Below, in pieces: positions 24,430 to 32,364 of a stretch of DNA of 64,000 nt; within the stretch, counting starts at the first letter, position 1, and each line of letters begins with the position of its first letter. The DNA lies in contig NZ_JALOCH010000005.1 of NCBI RefSeq assembly GCF_023227875.1, forward strand, positions 124,001 through 188,000, written 5' to 3'. The notes beneath the pieces are model-generated. The model made no database searches, had not been told where the DNA came from, and worked only from the letters and a program-made list of their open reading frames with translations. This DNA comes from Methanoregula sp. (lineage in GTDB: Archaea; Halobacteriota; Methanomicrobia; Methanomicrobiales; Methanospirillaceae). Both the position numbers and the translations under genes were made by a program.

Positions 24430-25941
24430 ATGCGTCTCGCCCCCGAACTCAAATCCAAGATCGATTCCCTCTGGGACAAGTTCTGGAGCGGAGGCATGAG
24501 CAACCCGCTGCAGTCCATCGAGCAGATGTCCTATCTCATCTTCATGAACCGGCTCGAAGAGATGGACACGTTCGAGGAGAAACGGGCAAAGGCAAAAGGA
24601 CTCCCGTACACTTCCATCTATGAAGGGCAAGCCGACTGCCGTTGGTCACACTGGAAACATTACTCTGCGGATAAGATGCTCGTCCATGTCCGGGACGAAG
24701 CATTCCCGTTCATCAAGAACATCCATAACGGTGAGAAAACACTCTTTGCCCGGCACATGAAAGATGCCGTCTTCCTGATCCCCAAACCTTCGTTGTTGCA
24801 GGAAGCCGTCACCATCATCGATGAGATGAAAATATCCGCCCAGAACCGGGACACCCAGGGCGACATCTACGAGTACCTCCTCTCCCAGCTCTCGACCGCC
24901 GGCAAAAACGGCCAGTTCCGCACGCCCCGGCACATCATCCGGATGATGGTCGAGCTCGTGGACCCGGACATCAACGACCGGATCTGCGACCCTGCCTGCG
25001 GTACGGCCGGGTTCCTTGTCAATTCCTACGAGCATATCCTCAAAAAGTACACAAGCTCGGACAAAGTTGAAGTGGATGCCGACGGAGAGTATCATAATAT
25101 CCTCGGAGACAAGATCACAAACCCGAAACACTGGGACAAGCTCTGGAAGGAGACGTTCTACGGGTACGATTTCGATAACACGATGGTCCGGATCTCGCTC
25201 ATGAACATGGTGCTCCACGGGATCAAGGCGCCCCTGGTTGCCCAGCGGGACACGCTCTCCAAAAGTTTCACGGAAAACGATCAGTATACCGTTGTTCTCG
25301 CAAACCCACCGTTCAAGGGGAGCATCGACAAGAGCGACATCAACGATGCCCTCACCCTCCAGACAACGAAAACCGAACTCCTCTTTGTCGAGCGGATGAT
25401 GCACCTCCTCCAGATTGGCGGGAAGTGCGCAGTCATCGTGCCGGACGGTGTGTTGTTCGGCAGCTCAAATGCCCACAAAAAACTCCGGCAGATCCTGCTT
25501 GAACAGTGCCAGCTCGAAGGCATCGTCTCCATGCCCTCCGGTATCTTCAAACCGTATGCCGGTGTCTCAACAGCCGTTATCATCTTCACCAAGGGAGGAT
25601 CGACCGGGAAGGTCTGGTTCTATGACATGGACGCGGACGGGTACTCGCTGGACGATAAGCGGACGTTCATCGATGGCAAAGGAGATATCCCGGATATCAT
25701 CCAGCACTACCGTATCCGGAAGAAAGAGAATCCCACGGACCGGAAAGGAAAATGTTTCTTTGTACCGATCAGCGAGATCAAAGAAAATGGATTTGATCTC
25801 TCCATCTCGCGCTACAAGGAGATCGAGTACGAAGAAGTACAGTACGAAAAGCCGGAAGTGATTATCCAGAAAATTGAGACGCTGGAAAAGGAGATTCAGA
25901 ACGGTCTCAAGGATCTTAAATCATTGCTGAAAGATCATTAA
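24430..25941 (+). CDS. hsdM: Type I restriction N6-adenine methyltransferase
   Basis: 503 residues. Methylates adenine in the bipartite target recognised by HsdS. N-terminal helical HsdM_N domain (LKSKIDSLWDKFWSGGMSNP), SAM-binding motif DPACGTAGFLV at about residue 186, and catalytic NPPF in LANPPFKGSID at about 291; the C-terminal helices (EYEEVQYEKPEVIIQKIETL) dock to HsdS. Complete. Same strand as hsdR and hsdS but separated by small AT-rich genes and repeat DNA, an unusual gap in a normally compact operon. Confidence 0.94.
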   Translation: MRLAPELKSKIDSLWDKFWSGGMSNPLQSIEQMSYLIFMNRLEEMDTFEEKRAKAKGLPYTSIYEGQADCRWSHWKHYSADKMLVHVRDEAFPFIKNIHNGEKTLFARHMKDAVFLIPKPSLLQEAVTIIDEMKISAQNRDTQGDIYEYLLSQLSTAGKNGQFRTPRHIIRMMVELVDPDINDRICDPACGTAGFLVNSYEHILKKYTSSDKVEVDADGEYHNILGDKITNPKHWDKLWKETFYGYDFDNTMVRISLMNMVLHGIKAPLVAQRDTLSKSFTENDQYTVVLANPPFKGSIDKSDINDALTLQTTKTELLFVERMMHLLQIGGKCAVIVPDGVLFGSSNAHKKLRQILLEQCQLEGIVSMPSGIFKPYAGVSTAVIIFTKGGSTGKVWFYDMDADGYSLDDKRTFIDGKGDIPDIIQHYRIRKKENPTDRKGKCFFVPISEIKENGFDLSISRYKEIEYEEVQYEKPEVIIQKIETLEKEIQNGLKDLKSLLKDH

Positions 25942-25968
25942 TTGAACTTTTTTAAAACAGAGAATACA

Positions 25969-26000
25969 CTATCGTCCCAAGACTCCCGACAGGACGATAG
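25969..26000 (+). terminator. Hairpin after hsdM
   Basis: CTATCGTCC (25969-25977) and GGACGATAG (25992-26000) form a 9-bp perfect stem with a 14-base loop, 28 bases after the hsdM stop. A T-run (CTTTTTTTAAAA region) lies just before rather than after it, so this may be an RNA-processing or operator site instead. The remaining 26001-26204 is AT-rich and shows no gene. Confidence 0.45.
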
Positions 26001-26204
26001 CGCATATAACATATCGAATTGGATTATGATTGAATAAACCCCTTCCAATTCCCCCCGCGGTTCAATCCTATAACCTCCCGGTTACACCAATCCGGCCCCA
26101 ATAATCGCCCCGATTTACCCATACAACTATAGATAACTCCCAAAAAACCCGCACCCACCAATTAACTATTATACATTTTTTATTATACCTAAAAATAATC
26201 AAAA

Positions 26205-26333
26205 ATGCCACGCGAAGACTGTACACTAATACAGGTAGAGATCTCAGGGCCCGGGTACTCCCTGTATATTGCGGGACGGATCGATCAACCTGACCGGCGA
26301 ATCGGGGCACATAAAGAGAAAAGAGGTGTCTGA
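26205..26333 (+). CDS. 42-residue hypothetical protein
   Basis: Small frame from the ATG at 26205 with residues QVEISGPGYSLYIAGRIDQ, ending in TGA that shares its last base with the ATG of the next gene (TGATG). GC content is higher than in the flanking AT-rich DNA, which supports coding. Family unknown; the beta-strand-rich pattern and the coupling suggest a two-gene unit. Confidence 0.45.
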   Translation: MPREDCTLIQVEISGPGYSLYIAGRIDQPDRRIGAHKEKRGV

Positions 26334-26545
26334 TGCCTCGGCGGCCTGCGGAGATCGAATATGATATTCCTCTCTATCTTGTGCCTCATATTGTCGCACG
26401 GGGGATCAGGAAGCATGGAGATACTATAGAGCAGGTCATCATCAAAACGACACACCGGCATTTCTATAATGTGAGTATCAGGACGCGGCCAGTCAGAAAG
26501 GAATTCAAGGGAGATACGAAACAACATCCGGATACAAAAGAATAA
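26333..26545 (+). CDS. 70-residue hypothetical protein
   Basis: MPRRPAEIEYDIPLYLVPHI followed by RKHGDTIEQVIIKTTHRHFY; basic and without membrane segments. Translation is probably coupled to the preceding 42-residue gene by TGATG. No family recognised. Confidence 0.45.
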   Translation: MPRRPAEIEYDIPLYLVPHIVARGIRKHGDTIEQVIIKTTHRHFYNVSIRTRPVRKEFKGDTKQHPDTKE

Positions 26546-26814
26546 TTTCTCTTTTTTGCCTTCGTGAAATACAATTTGCCAACAGGATCCGTTTTTTCAT
26601 GACAGGACCGGGATTTTAACTGAGTCCGATTAAAGAACGTCACGGCGATCAATTATTTTCAGGTACATTTTTGTTCCTTGCAAATTCCTGAGGATTACTA
26701 CCGGATTGCCTTGAAAAACGCGCAAATTCCCCCGTTTTGCCCCGGGAACATTTCATAATCAAAGCCCATAGTCTATCAGGTTCTACATTGGTATGTCCGA
26801 GGAGTTCGGCAGAA

Positions 26815-27016
26815 TCCGAGAGGTTTATCAGAACCTTGAGGAAGAGAAGATTTTCCGCAGGGAAATCTTCGAACTCCGAAGACATGAGAAGGGAGGCGCA
26901 AGCCGACCTTCGAAGGCGAAGAATCCTTGGGGATTCTTCTTGTCTTCCTGGTTCTTTCGAACCAGTCAGATGTCCAAGGGCGCCCGAGGACGAGAGAACG
27001 AGATCCGGAGGATCTC
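26815..27016. repeat. Hairpin cluster before the 27032 gene
   Basis: Contains the unit CCGAGAGGTTTATCAGAACC-TTGAGGAAGAGAAGA family repeat: AGGTT/AACCT stem at 26821-26836, GAAGATTTTCC-GCA-GGGAAATCTTC at 26846-26870, GAAGAATCC/GGATTCTTC at 26918-26939, and GAGATCC-GGA-GGATCTC at 27000-27016, which lies 16 bases before the ATG of 27032 and includes a GGAGG. The rest of 26546-26814 shows no gene. The same unit recurs at 27595 and 27796. Confidence 0.7.
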
Positions 27017-27031
27017 AGGAGAAACGAAAAC

Positions 27032-27535
27032 ATGGCAGACTTTACCCCCAACACAACTACGAAGAGCGCGATCCGCAAGCTCGCGGCCCCGCTCGCAGAC
27101 GTGACTGCCTTCGACACCATCGTCCAGGGCGTCATCACGAACAACCCCTTCCAGTGCGTGGGCTACCCATTCGCGGGAGTGAACCACCCTCCGGTCGAAC
27201 GGACCCGGCAGGGTTACACGGCGAAGATCGTCTATCAGGATGCCGATGCAAAGACCGTGGGCATCGTCACGGTCAGGGCCTTGACCATCCCCGCTTTCAC
27301 CAGCGTGGCGAACCATATCCTGGCCGATGCGGCGATCGCCACAGCACTCGGCGGGACACCGTACCGGGACTTCGAGAATGAGAAGTACACCTCGACCCTG
27401 AAGTGCCACGACACAAACGGCGAGGACTACTACCTCAATTTCAGCAGGGAGCAGGTGACCCTCACCTCGTTCTCGGACGAAGCGATCCGGAGCCGGGTGG
27501 AGACCTGGGCCGACACGGTGGCGGCTCTGGCCTGA
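27032..27535 (+). CDS. Conserved-looking 167-residue protein, cassette gene 1
   Basis: Starts MADFTPNTTTKSAIRKLAAP after CTCAGGAGAAAC. Good host-like GC content and codon use, no signal peptide or membrane helix. Beta-rich segments (YTAKIVYQDADAKTVGIVTV; YYLNFSREQVTLTSF) separated by an alpha-helical stretch (ANHILADAAIATALGG). No family recognised. First of four small genes (27032, 28012, 28166, 28688) separated by hairpin DNA; the mix of a soluble protein, a one-helix membrane protein and a beta-rich protein recalls small surface or virus-derived modules, but nothing proves either. Confidence 0.6.
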   Translation: MADFTPNTTTKSAIRKLAAPLADVTAFDTIVQGVITNNPFQCVGYPFAGVNHPPVERTRQGYTAKIVYQDADAKTVGIVTVRALTIPAFTSVANHILADAAIATALGGTPYRDFENEKYTSTLKCHDTNGEDYYLNFSREQVTLTSFSDEAIRSRVETWADTVAALA

Positions 27536-27589
27536 AGGAGCCTGGAACCGGAAAAACCGGAAGAAGATCCGATCATCCCCCTTGCGCCT

Positions 27590-27960
27590 CCGAAAGGTTT
27601 GTCAGAACCTTGAGGACGAGAAGAACTCGTCAGAGTTCTTCGAAACCCCTGCCCCCAATGGGGGCGGGGGTGCCTAGGATGGCTCTGTATTACCAGCACA
27701 GGAAATCTCTGATTTTTTGTGTACAGGTAATACGGCGTCATCGTAACCGGGGAATGCCCACGCGGCGGGGTCCGACTGGTTCATCTGAATCCGAAAGGTT
27801 CGTGAGAACCTTGAGGAAGAGAAGATTTTCCACAGGAAAATCTTCGAACCAGGAGGACGAGAAGAACTCTGCGGTTTCTTCTCCTGTCTCGGGTCTGATG
27901 ACCCTCAACAAGCGGGAGTTTCTAAAAACTCCCGCTGCTTCATCCGTTCAGGATGAAGCA
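27590..27960. repeat. Hairpin array with copy 2 of the GC-rich repeat
   Basis: Two copies of the unit CCGAAAGGTTYGTSAGAACC-TTGAGG (27591 and 27792) each followed by a GAAGA hairpin: GAAGAACTC-GTCA-GAGTTCTTC (27620-27641) and GAAGATTTTCC-ACA-GGAAAATCTTC (27821-27845). Others: CCCCTGCCCCC/GGGGGCGGGG (27646-27671), GCGGGAGTTT/AAACTCCCGC (27912-27935), TGCTTCATCC/GGATGAAGCA (27936-27960). Between, 27676-27766 matches the repeat at 22228-22325 in inverted orientation. Frames across this stretch are conserved only as DNA repeats. Confidence 0.75.
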
Positions 27961-28011
27961 CCCCCAGGAGCGTCAGACCTCCTCTTCCGGGATTTTTCAG
28001 GAGGTACCATC

Positions 28012-28176
28012 ATGGAAACGGAAATCATAGGACTGCTGCTTGGGGCCGTCCTTCCAATCTACCCCCTGTTCTTCGCAATATACCAGAAGACCGGCAGGTA
28101 CGACGAGATCGTCGAGGAATTCAAACGACTCCGGGACGAGCACGACCACTACCGGGAGGCGCACCATGGGGGATGA
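28012..28176 (+). CDS. 54-residue single-span membrane protein, cassette gene 2
   Basis: METEIIGLLLGAVLPIYPLF then FAIYQKTGRYDEIVEEFKRL: one N-terminal transmembrane helix and a charged, coiled-coil-like tail, the plan of small holin- or YvrJ-like proteins. AGGAGGTACC is the ribosome site. Its last 11 bases overlap the start of the next gene, so both are translated together. Confidence 0.6.
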   Translation: METEIIGLLLGAVLPIYPLFFAIYQKTGRYDEIVEEFKRLRDEHDHYREAHHGG

Positions 28177-28633
28177 GACCGGACCGGTCGCAACTGTGAC
28201 CGGCCTGTACCGCGGGACATTCAGCGGCCTTGAACCGATTTCAAGGGATACCCCGCTCACCCTCGATGAGATCCGGCGCAACCCGATCTTCTACGAGCTG
28301 GAACTGCGCCCGGAGCAGGAGGACGCGGACCTGATCATCGATGTGATCTATGACAACATGTCGCCGCTGCGCCTTCCGGACCTGATGCGGGGAACGGACA
28401 TCCCGCGGGGCGTCCGCTTCTGGCCGGACTGGTTCGAGGTCCCGCCCTACCGTGAGATGCGCGACATTGACGGCCGCCGCGTTTACCCCCGGTCCCCGGG
28501 TATCCACACGGTCCGGATCCGGACGGCCCGCCGGAAAACCGGCCAGAGGGGCCTGGCCCGGGACTTCAGCCCGGAGAACAGAGGATACACGAGCCCGGTC
28601 TTTGAACTCTCGATAGCTCCGGAGGAGCTATGA
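28166..28633 (+). CDS. 155-residue hypothetical protein, cassette gene 3
   Basis: MGDETGPVATVTGLYRGTFS; a soluble acidic/basic mixed protein with PDLMRGTDIPRGVRFWPDWF and a C-terminal beta-rich segment GYTSPVFELSIAPEEL. No signal peptide. Overlaps the membrane-protein gene by 11 bases, so probably a partner of it. Family not recognised. A perfect hairpin TAGCTCC-GGA-GGAGCTA (28614-28630) covers its last codons. Confidence 0.6.
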   Translation: MGDETGPVATVTGLYRGTFSGLEPISRDTPLTLDEIRRNPIFYELELRPEQEDADLIIDVIYDNMSPLRLPDLMRGTDIPRGVRFWPDWFEVPPYREMRDIDGRRVYPRSPGIHTVRIRTARRKTGQRGLARDFSPENRGYTSPVFELSIAPEEL

Positions 28634-28638
28634 GACGA

Positions 28639-28659
28639 GAAGAACCCGGAGGATTCTTC
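28639..28659 (+). repeat. GAAGA-family hairpin between cassette genes 3 and 4
   Basis: GAAGAACCC-GGA-GGATTCTTC: outer six pairs GAAGAA/TTCTTC, one mismatch, then CC/GG, with the GGA loop seen also at 27000-27016 and 28614-28630. It sits 29 bases before the ATG at 28688. Confidence 0.6.
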
Positions 28660-28687
28660 GCTGTTACGATCACGGCGGGAGGAAGCG

Positions 28688-28774
28688 ATGTTAGAGAATG
28701 CTGAAGGTGATCCCACACAGGTAGCGGACCCGGTAACGGCACAACAGATCGTAGGTATCCTCACGGGGGGATGA
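28688..28774 (+). CDS. 28-residue micro-ORF, cassette gene 4
   Basis: A short frame MLENAEGDPTQVADPVTAQQ ending in ILTGG, with GGGAGGAAGCG immediately upstream as a strong ribosome site. Same strand and spacing as the cassette genes. Too short for family assignment; called on the ribosome site and context only. Confidence 0.35.
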   Translation: MLENAEGDPTQVADPVTAQQIVGILTGG

Positions 28775-28799
28775 TGCGTGGGGTCCTTGACCCTCATAC

Positions 28800-28935
28800 C
28801 CCCCTTTGCGATGGACGCCGCCGCCCCCGACGGGGCGCCCCCGCGGCGGTTCAGTGACTAAATACTGAAACCACCTTGCCCCGCCGTGCCTCGGAGAGGC
28901 CCTGAGGCGGGGAGCCCTCACATATTTTCAGGTTT
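28800..28935. repeat. GC-rich palindromic stretch
   Basis: Three inverted repeats: CCGCCGCCCCCGACGGGG..CGCGGCGG near 28812-28842, GGTTTCAG/CTGAACC-type arms around TTTAG near 28849-28874, and CCCCGCC/GGCGGGG around 28878-28911. It follows the cassette and precedes the convergent flavoprotein gene; it may end transcription from the left. No gene is seen in 28775-28995. Confidence 0.5.
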
Positions 28936-28995
28936 TTTAAGTTTTTCTCGTTCCGGACCGAATCCAATCAGTTCATGCCCGGTTCTCCTGAACAA

Positions 28996-29571
28996 TTACT
29001 TGTTAAGTTTCTTCATCACCCACGCCATGTTGGCGCCGAGCGTCTTCATCGTGGCAATCCCTTCCTCATCCTCCTTCACATCTCCTGCCGCGTGACCGAG
29101 TCCCACGTTCCAGTAGGATGACCCGGGCACCACCATCTGGCTGATGAAGAAGAAATGGTTCATCGTGTCGAACGCGTGGATTGCACCGCCCCTGCGGACC
29201 GCCACGACCGCTGCCCCGACCTTGCGCCGGAACATGTCGTCGTTCGCTTTTGCGACATAGCCGGTCCGGTCGATCAGGGCCTTCATCTCGGTCGAGACAT
29301 CGGCGAAGTATGTGGGCGACGCAAGGATGATCCCGTCCGCTTCCATCATCTTTTCGATGCACTCGTTGATGATGTCGCCCTTGATCGCGCACAGCCCGTC
29401 TTTCTTCTCGAAGCACTTCCCGCACGCGATGCAGCCCCGGATCTTCTTGCCGGAGAGCTGGACGAGTTCCGTCTTGATCCCTTCCTTCTTCAGTTCCTTA
29501 AACACGGCATTGACGAGAATCGCCGTGTTGCCGTCTTTCCGTGCACTGCCATTGAATGCGACAACTTTCAT
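28996..29571 (-). CDS. Iron-sulfur flavoprotein (NADPH-dependent FMN reductase family)
   Basis: 191 residues from MKVVAFNGSARKDGNTAIL, where GSxRxxGNT is the FMN phosphate-binding loop. GCIACGKCFEKKDGLC has the close Cys spacing that binds a 4Fe-4S cluster in the Isf group, followed by ASPTYFADVSTEMKALIDRT. Electron-transfer flavoprotein, often involved in oxygen or peroxide defence in methanogens. Start chosen at the ATG 29571; three codons further upstream are also open. Confidence 0.88.
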   Translation of the reverse strand: MKVVAFNGSARKDGNTAILVNAVFKELKKEGIKTELVQLSGKKIRGCIACGKCFEKKDGLCAIKGDIINECIEKMMEADGIILASPTYFADVSTEMKALIDRTGYVAKANDDMFRRKVGAAVVAVRRGGAIHAFDTMNHFFFISQMVVPGSSYWNVGLGHAAGDVKEDEEGIATMKTLGANMAWVMKKLNK

Positions 29572-29696
29572 ACCAGTCACCTGATTACTATCCTCGCGCG
29601 GCCATGATAAAAAATTCTCCCTGTAACGGTCAGGGCACTGCGGGACCGTCCTCAGTGCGCCATCTTAAGACCCCTGCCACCAAATGGTGTTGCGAT

Positions 29697-31295
29697 ATGA
29701 ATACACGTATACAGTTTTCCGATCTGCACCTATCACGGGAGATCGGGAAAGCAATAGAAGATATGGGCTTTGAAGAGCCCTCACCCATCCAGGCACTCGC
29801 TATCCCCCTCATCCAGGCCGGCCGTGACGTGACTGCGCAGGCGCAGACCGGTACCGGCAAGACCGCTGCATTCGGCATCCCCATTATCGAGAAGATCGAC
29901 CCATCGCGACGGGTGGTACAGACCCTTGTGCTCTGCCCGACCCGCGAACTCGCCATCCAGATCGCCGAGGAGTTCTCAAACCTCCTCGCCCACCTCCCCC
30001 GCATCACCGTGTTGCCGGTCTACGGCGGCCAGCCTATCGAACGCCAGCTCCGCGCACTGCAGGCCGGCGTCCATATCGTCATCGGCACACCCGGGCGTAT
30101 CATGGACCACCTTGACCGCCGCACGCTCCGGCTCGATGAGGTTACGACCGTCGTGCTGGACGAGGCCGACCAGATGCTCGACATGGGGTTCCGCGACGAT
30201 ATCGAACTGATCCTGCGGAAAGTCCCGCAGAACCGGCAGACCCTGCTCTTCTCTGCCACCATGCCAAAGCCGATCCTCGAGATCTCCAAGAAGTTCCAGA
30301 CCAAGCCGGAGTTCGTACGGGTCGAGTACGCGGAACTGACCGTGCCGCAGACCGAACAGTTATACATTGAAGTGAAAGAGCGCGAGAAACTCGATGTGCT
30401 CTGCCGTCTCATCGACATGATGGACCCGCACCTTGCAATTATCTTCTGCAATACCAAGCGCCGCGCGGAAGAGCTCTCCGGAAAAGTCCGCGCACGGGGG
30501 TACCGGGCTGACGAGCTGCACGGGGACATGAAACAGTCCCAGCGCGACCGGGTCATGGGAGGCTTCCGAAAGGGCATCATCGATATCCTGATCGCGACCG
30601 ATGTCGCGGCACGCGGTATCGATGTCGATGATGTGGACATCGTGATCAATTATGATGTACCGCAGGATGTGGAGTATTACATCCACCGTATCGGCCGGAC
30701 CGGCAGGGCCGGGAAGAGCGGCAAGGCAGTCACGTTTGTCACCCCGAAAGACGTCAGCAAGCTCCGGGAGATCATGCACTTTGCAAAGGTCCAGATCGCC
30801 CGCATGCCGGTGCCGTCACAGAGCGATGTCGCCCAGTCCAAGGTCCGCGGCGTGCTCGAACGGGTACGCGAGACGATCCAGGCCGGCGGCCTTGAACAGT
30901 TCGTGCGGATTGTCGAGGACGAGACCGAAGGGGACCACAGCACGATCGATATCGCCGCTGCCCTCTTAAAGATGCAGATGGACATGGGCAACGAGCCGGT
31001 GGCAGAGAAAACTGGGGTCGTTGACTTCGGCGAGACCGGTGCGGAAGTCGGGATGGTCCGGTTCTTCCTTGGCGTTGGCCGGCAGCACAAGGTCGCCCCA
31101 AAGGACATTGTCGGCGCGATTGCCGGTGAGACCGGGATCCCGGGGAAAGCGATCGGTGCGATCCGGATCCTTGACTCATACTCATTTGTCGAGATACCAA
31201 AAGAGCACGCCCAGGATGTCTACACGATCATGAAAGAACGGACGATCCGTAACCAGCCAACCGGCATCGAACCGGCATCCGGCAAACGGGCGTAA
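29697..31295 (+). CDS. DEAD-box RNA helicase with DbpA-type C-terminal domain
   Basis: 532 residues from MNTRIQFSDLHLS. Helicase motifs in order: Q motif near residue 28, AQTGTGKT (I), PTRELAIQ (Ia), TPGRIMDHL (Ib), LDEADQML (II), FSATM (III), IIFCNT (IV), ATDVAARGIDV (V) and YIHRIGRTGRAGKSG (VI). The last ~75 residues (VRFFLGVGRQHKVAPKDIVG) are the DbpA/CsdA-type RNA-binding fold, so this is a DeaD/CsdA-like enzyme probably acting in ribosome assembly or cold response. The frame is open upstream but without resemblance. Confidence 0.95.
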   Translation: MNTRIQFSDLHLSREIGKAIEDMGFEEPSPIQALAIPLIQAGRDVTAQAQTGTGKTAAFGIPIIEKIDPSRRVVQTLVLCPTRELAIQIAEEFSNLLAHLPRITVLPVYGGQPIERQLRALQAGVHIVIGTPGRIMDHLDRRTLRLDEVTTVVLDEADQMLDMGFRDDIELILRKVPQNRQTLLFSATMPKPILEISKKFQTKPEFVRVEYAELTVPQTEQLYIEVKEREKLDVLCRLIDMMDPHLAIIFCNTKRRAEELSGKVRARGYRADELHGDMKQSQRDRVMGGFRKGIIDILIATDVAARGIDVDDVDIVINYDVPQDVEYYIHRIGRTGRAGKSGKAVTFVTPKDVSKLREIMHFAKVQIARMPVPSQSDVAQSKVRGVLERVRETIQAGGLEQFVRIVEDETEGDHSTIDIAAALLKMQMDMGNEPVAEKTGVVDFGETGAEVGMVRFFLGVGRQHKVAPKDIVGAIAGETGIPGKAIGAIRILDSYSFVEIPKEHAQDVYTIMKERTIRNQPTGIEPASGKRA

Positions 31296-31316
31296 CCTCC
31301 TGAAAGGTTTTTTTTT
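31294..31316 (+). terminator. Terminator after the DEAD-box gene
   Basis: AACCT-CCTGAA-AGGTT followed directly by TTTTTTT: a 5-bp stem and a nine-base T-run (31308-31316) immediately after the stop codon. Confidence 0.6.
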
Positions 31317-31401
31317 GGTATTTTTGATGTACTAAAAATCCGGCTGGATGTGAGGGGTGCGACCAAACACTCAAATACCCTTCACGGGAAATCCATCCGG
31401 T

Positions 31402-31905
31402 ATGAAAAAGATTTTTGGTATCACCCTGGCACTCGGGTTCTGCCTCATGCTCGCGCTGGTTGCAGGGTGCACCCAGCCGACAGCAACCCCTGCCGCAACC
31501 CCGGCACCGATTGTTGTTGAAACGGCCCCTGCAACAGAAGAACCGACCAGTGTCCCCACCACCGTTGCCGATTCCCTCACCCCGGGTCCCACCCAGGCCC
31601 TCCAGGACATCTGGAGTATCGAGGTCCAGGTTGAGAGCAATGGCGAGGCCATCAACCCGCAGATCACCACCACGCTCCGTGGCGGCAAGGGTATGAACGT
31701 CATCCCGGAGATCGATGTCAGGATCACACGATCAGACGGTGTTGTTGAGGAAGACCGGATGGTCCAACCGCTGCATATCGGCTCATCCGTGGTGCTTGAC
31801 GGTACCACGAAGAATACCGACCGGGCTGAGGTATGGGTTGTTACCCCCAACGGGGATAAAGTGAAGATCTACGATGCGTACGTGCCGTTCCGGTCGTACA
31901 ATTAA
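31402..31905 (+). CDS. Secreted lipoprotein of unknown function
   Basis: 167 residues from MKKIFGITLALGFCLMLALV with a lipobox LVAGC, so membrane-anchored at the mature Cys. A Thr/Pro/Ala-rich spacer follows, then about 95 residues of beta-rich domain (DIWSIEVQVESNGEAINPQI; RITRSDGVVEEDRMVQPL) typical of small methanogen surface domains. No enzymatic motif. Stands alone between the helicase and a convergent small membrane gene. Confidence 0.75.
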   Translation: MKKIFGITLALGFCLMLALVAGCTQPTATPAATPAPIVVETAPATEEPTSVPTTVADSLTPGPTQALQDIWSIEVQVESNGEAINPQITTTLRGGKGMNVIPEIDVRITRSDGVVEEDRMVQPLHIGSSVVLDGTTKNTDRAEVWVVTPNGDKVKIYDAYVPFRSYN

Positions 31906-31931
31906 TTCCCTTTTTAAATCCTGCCCGGGCA

Positions 31932-32117
31932 TCAGTAGCCAGGCCGGTGTTCCAGCTGTGCAACAGCGAGGGTAATAACCGGGATGAACAGCCCGACGGC
32001 GATGATTGCGTATCCCTGTGGCTCGTCACCGAATGGCGGGGTCATCACGATCCAGATCCCGTTGACAATGACAAAAAGCGCGATCAGACAACTCATCACC
32101 TTTAAAATCGCTTCCAT
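31932..32117 (-). CDS. 61-residue two-helix membrane protein
   Basis: MSCLIALFVIVNGIWIVM and YAIIAVGLFIPVITLAVA are two transmembrane helices joined by a short loop TPPFGDEPQG. Convergent with the lipoprotein gene. Family unknown; small hydrophobic methanogen proteins of this size are common. 32118-32364, before the next gene, contains no gene. Confidence 0.6.
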   Translation of the reverse strand: MEAILKVMSCLIALFVIVNGIWIVMTPPFGDEPQGYAIIAVGLFIPVITLAVAQLEHRPGY

Positions 32118-32364
32118 GACCTGCTCCCGTTTCTCTGTAATGGATGGTATGTTTAGGGACTATTAAGCGCTTGCATTCTCACCGGCCCTCACCGATCTCC
32201 CTTCACCAGTCACCGGGGAAGACTGCGTTTAAGTCCCCTGTCCGCGGGTATCACGTTATCCATTCATTTTTCTCCTGTGCGAAAGAACAGGATAAGTACG
32301 GGTCCGGGACCCCGGTATCAGCCGGGAACCGGATGATCTTCAGACAAGGGAAAAGGAATCACTC

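Noticed and set aside
26737..27381. 214-residue frame and similar frames over hairpin repeats (also 27403-28176)
   Set aside because: They show repeated segments such as SERFVRTLRKRRF that only mirror the DNA repeats, and they overlap better-supported genes at 27032 and 28012.
27680..27695. GGCTCTGTATTACC as an end of the MITE/IS family
   Set aside because: Only nine bases match the IS terminus and no matching opposite end or target duplication is found.
31357..31401. Longer start for the lipoprotein
   Set aside because: Would place 15 residues before an otherwise perfect signal peptide; ATG 31402 is the proper start.
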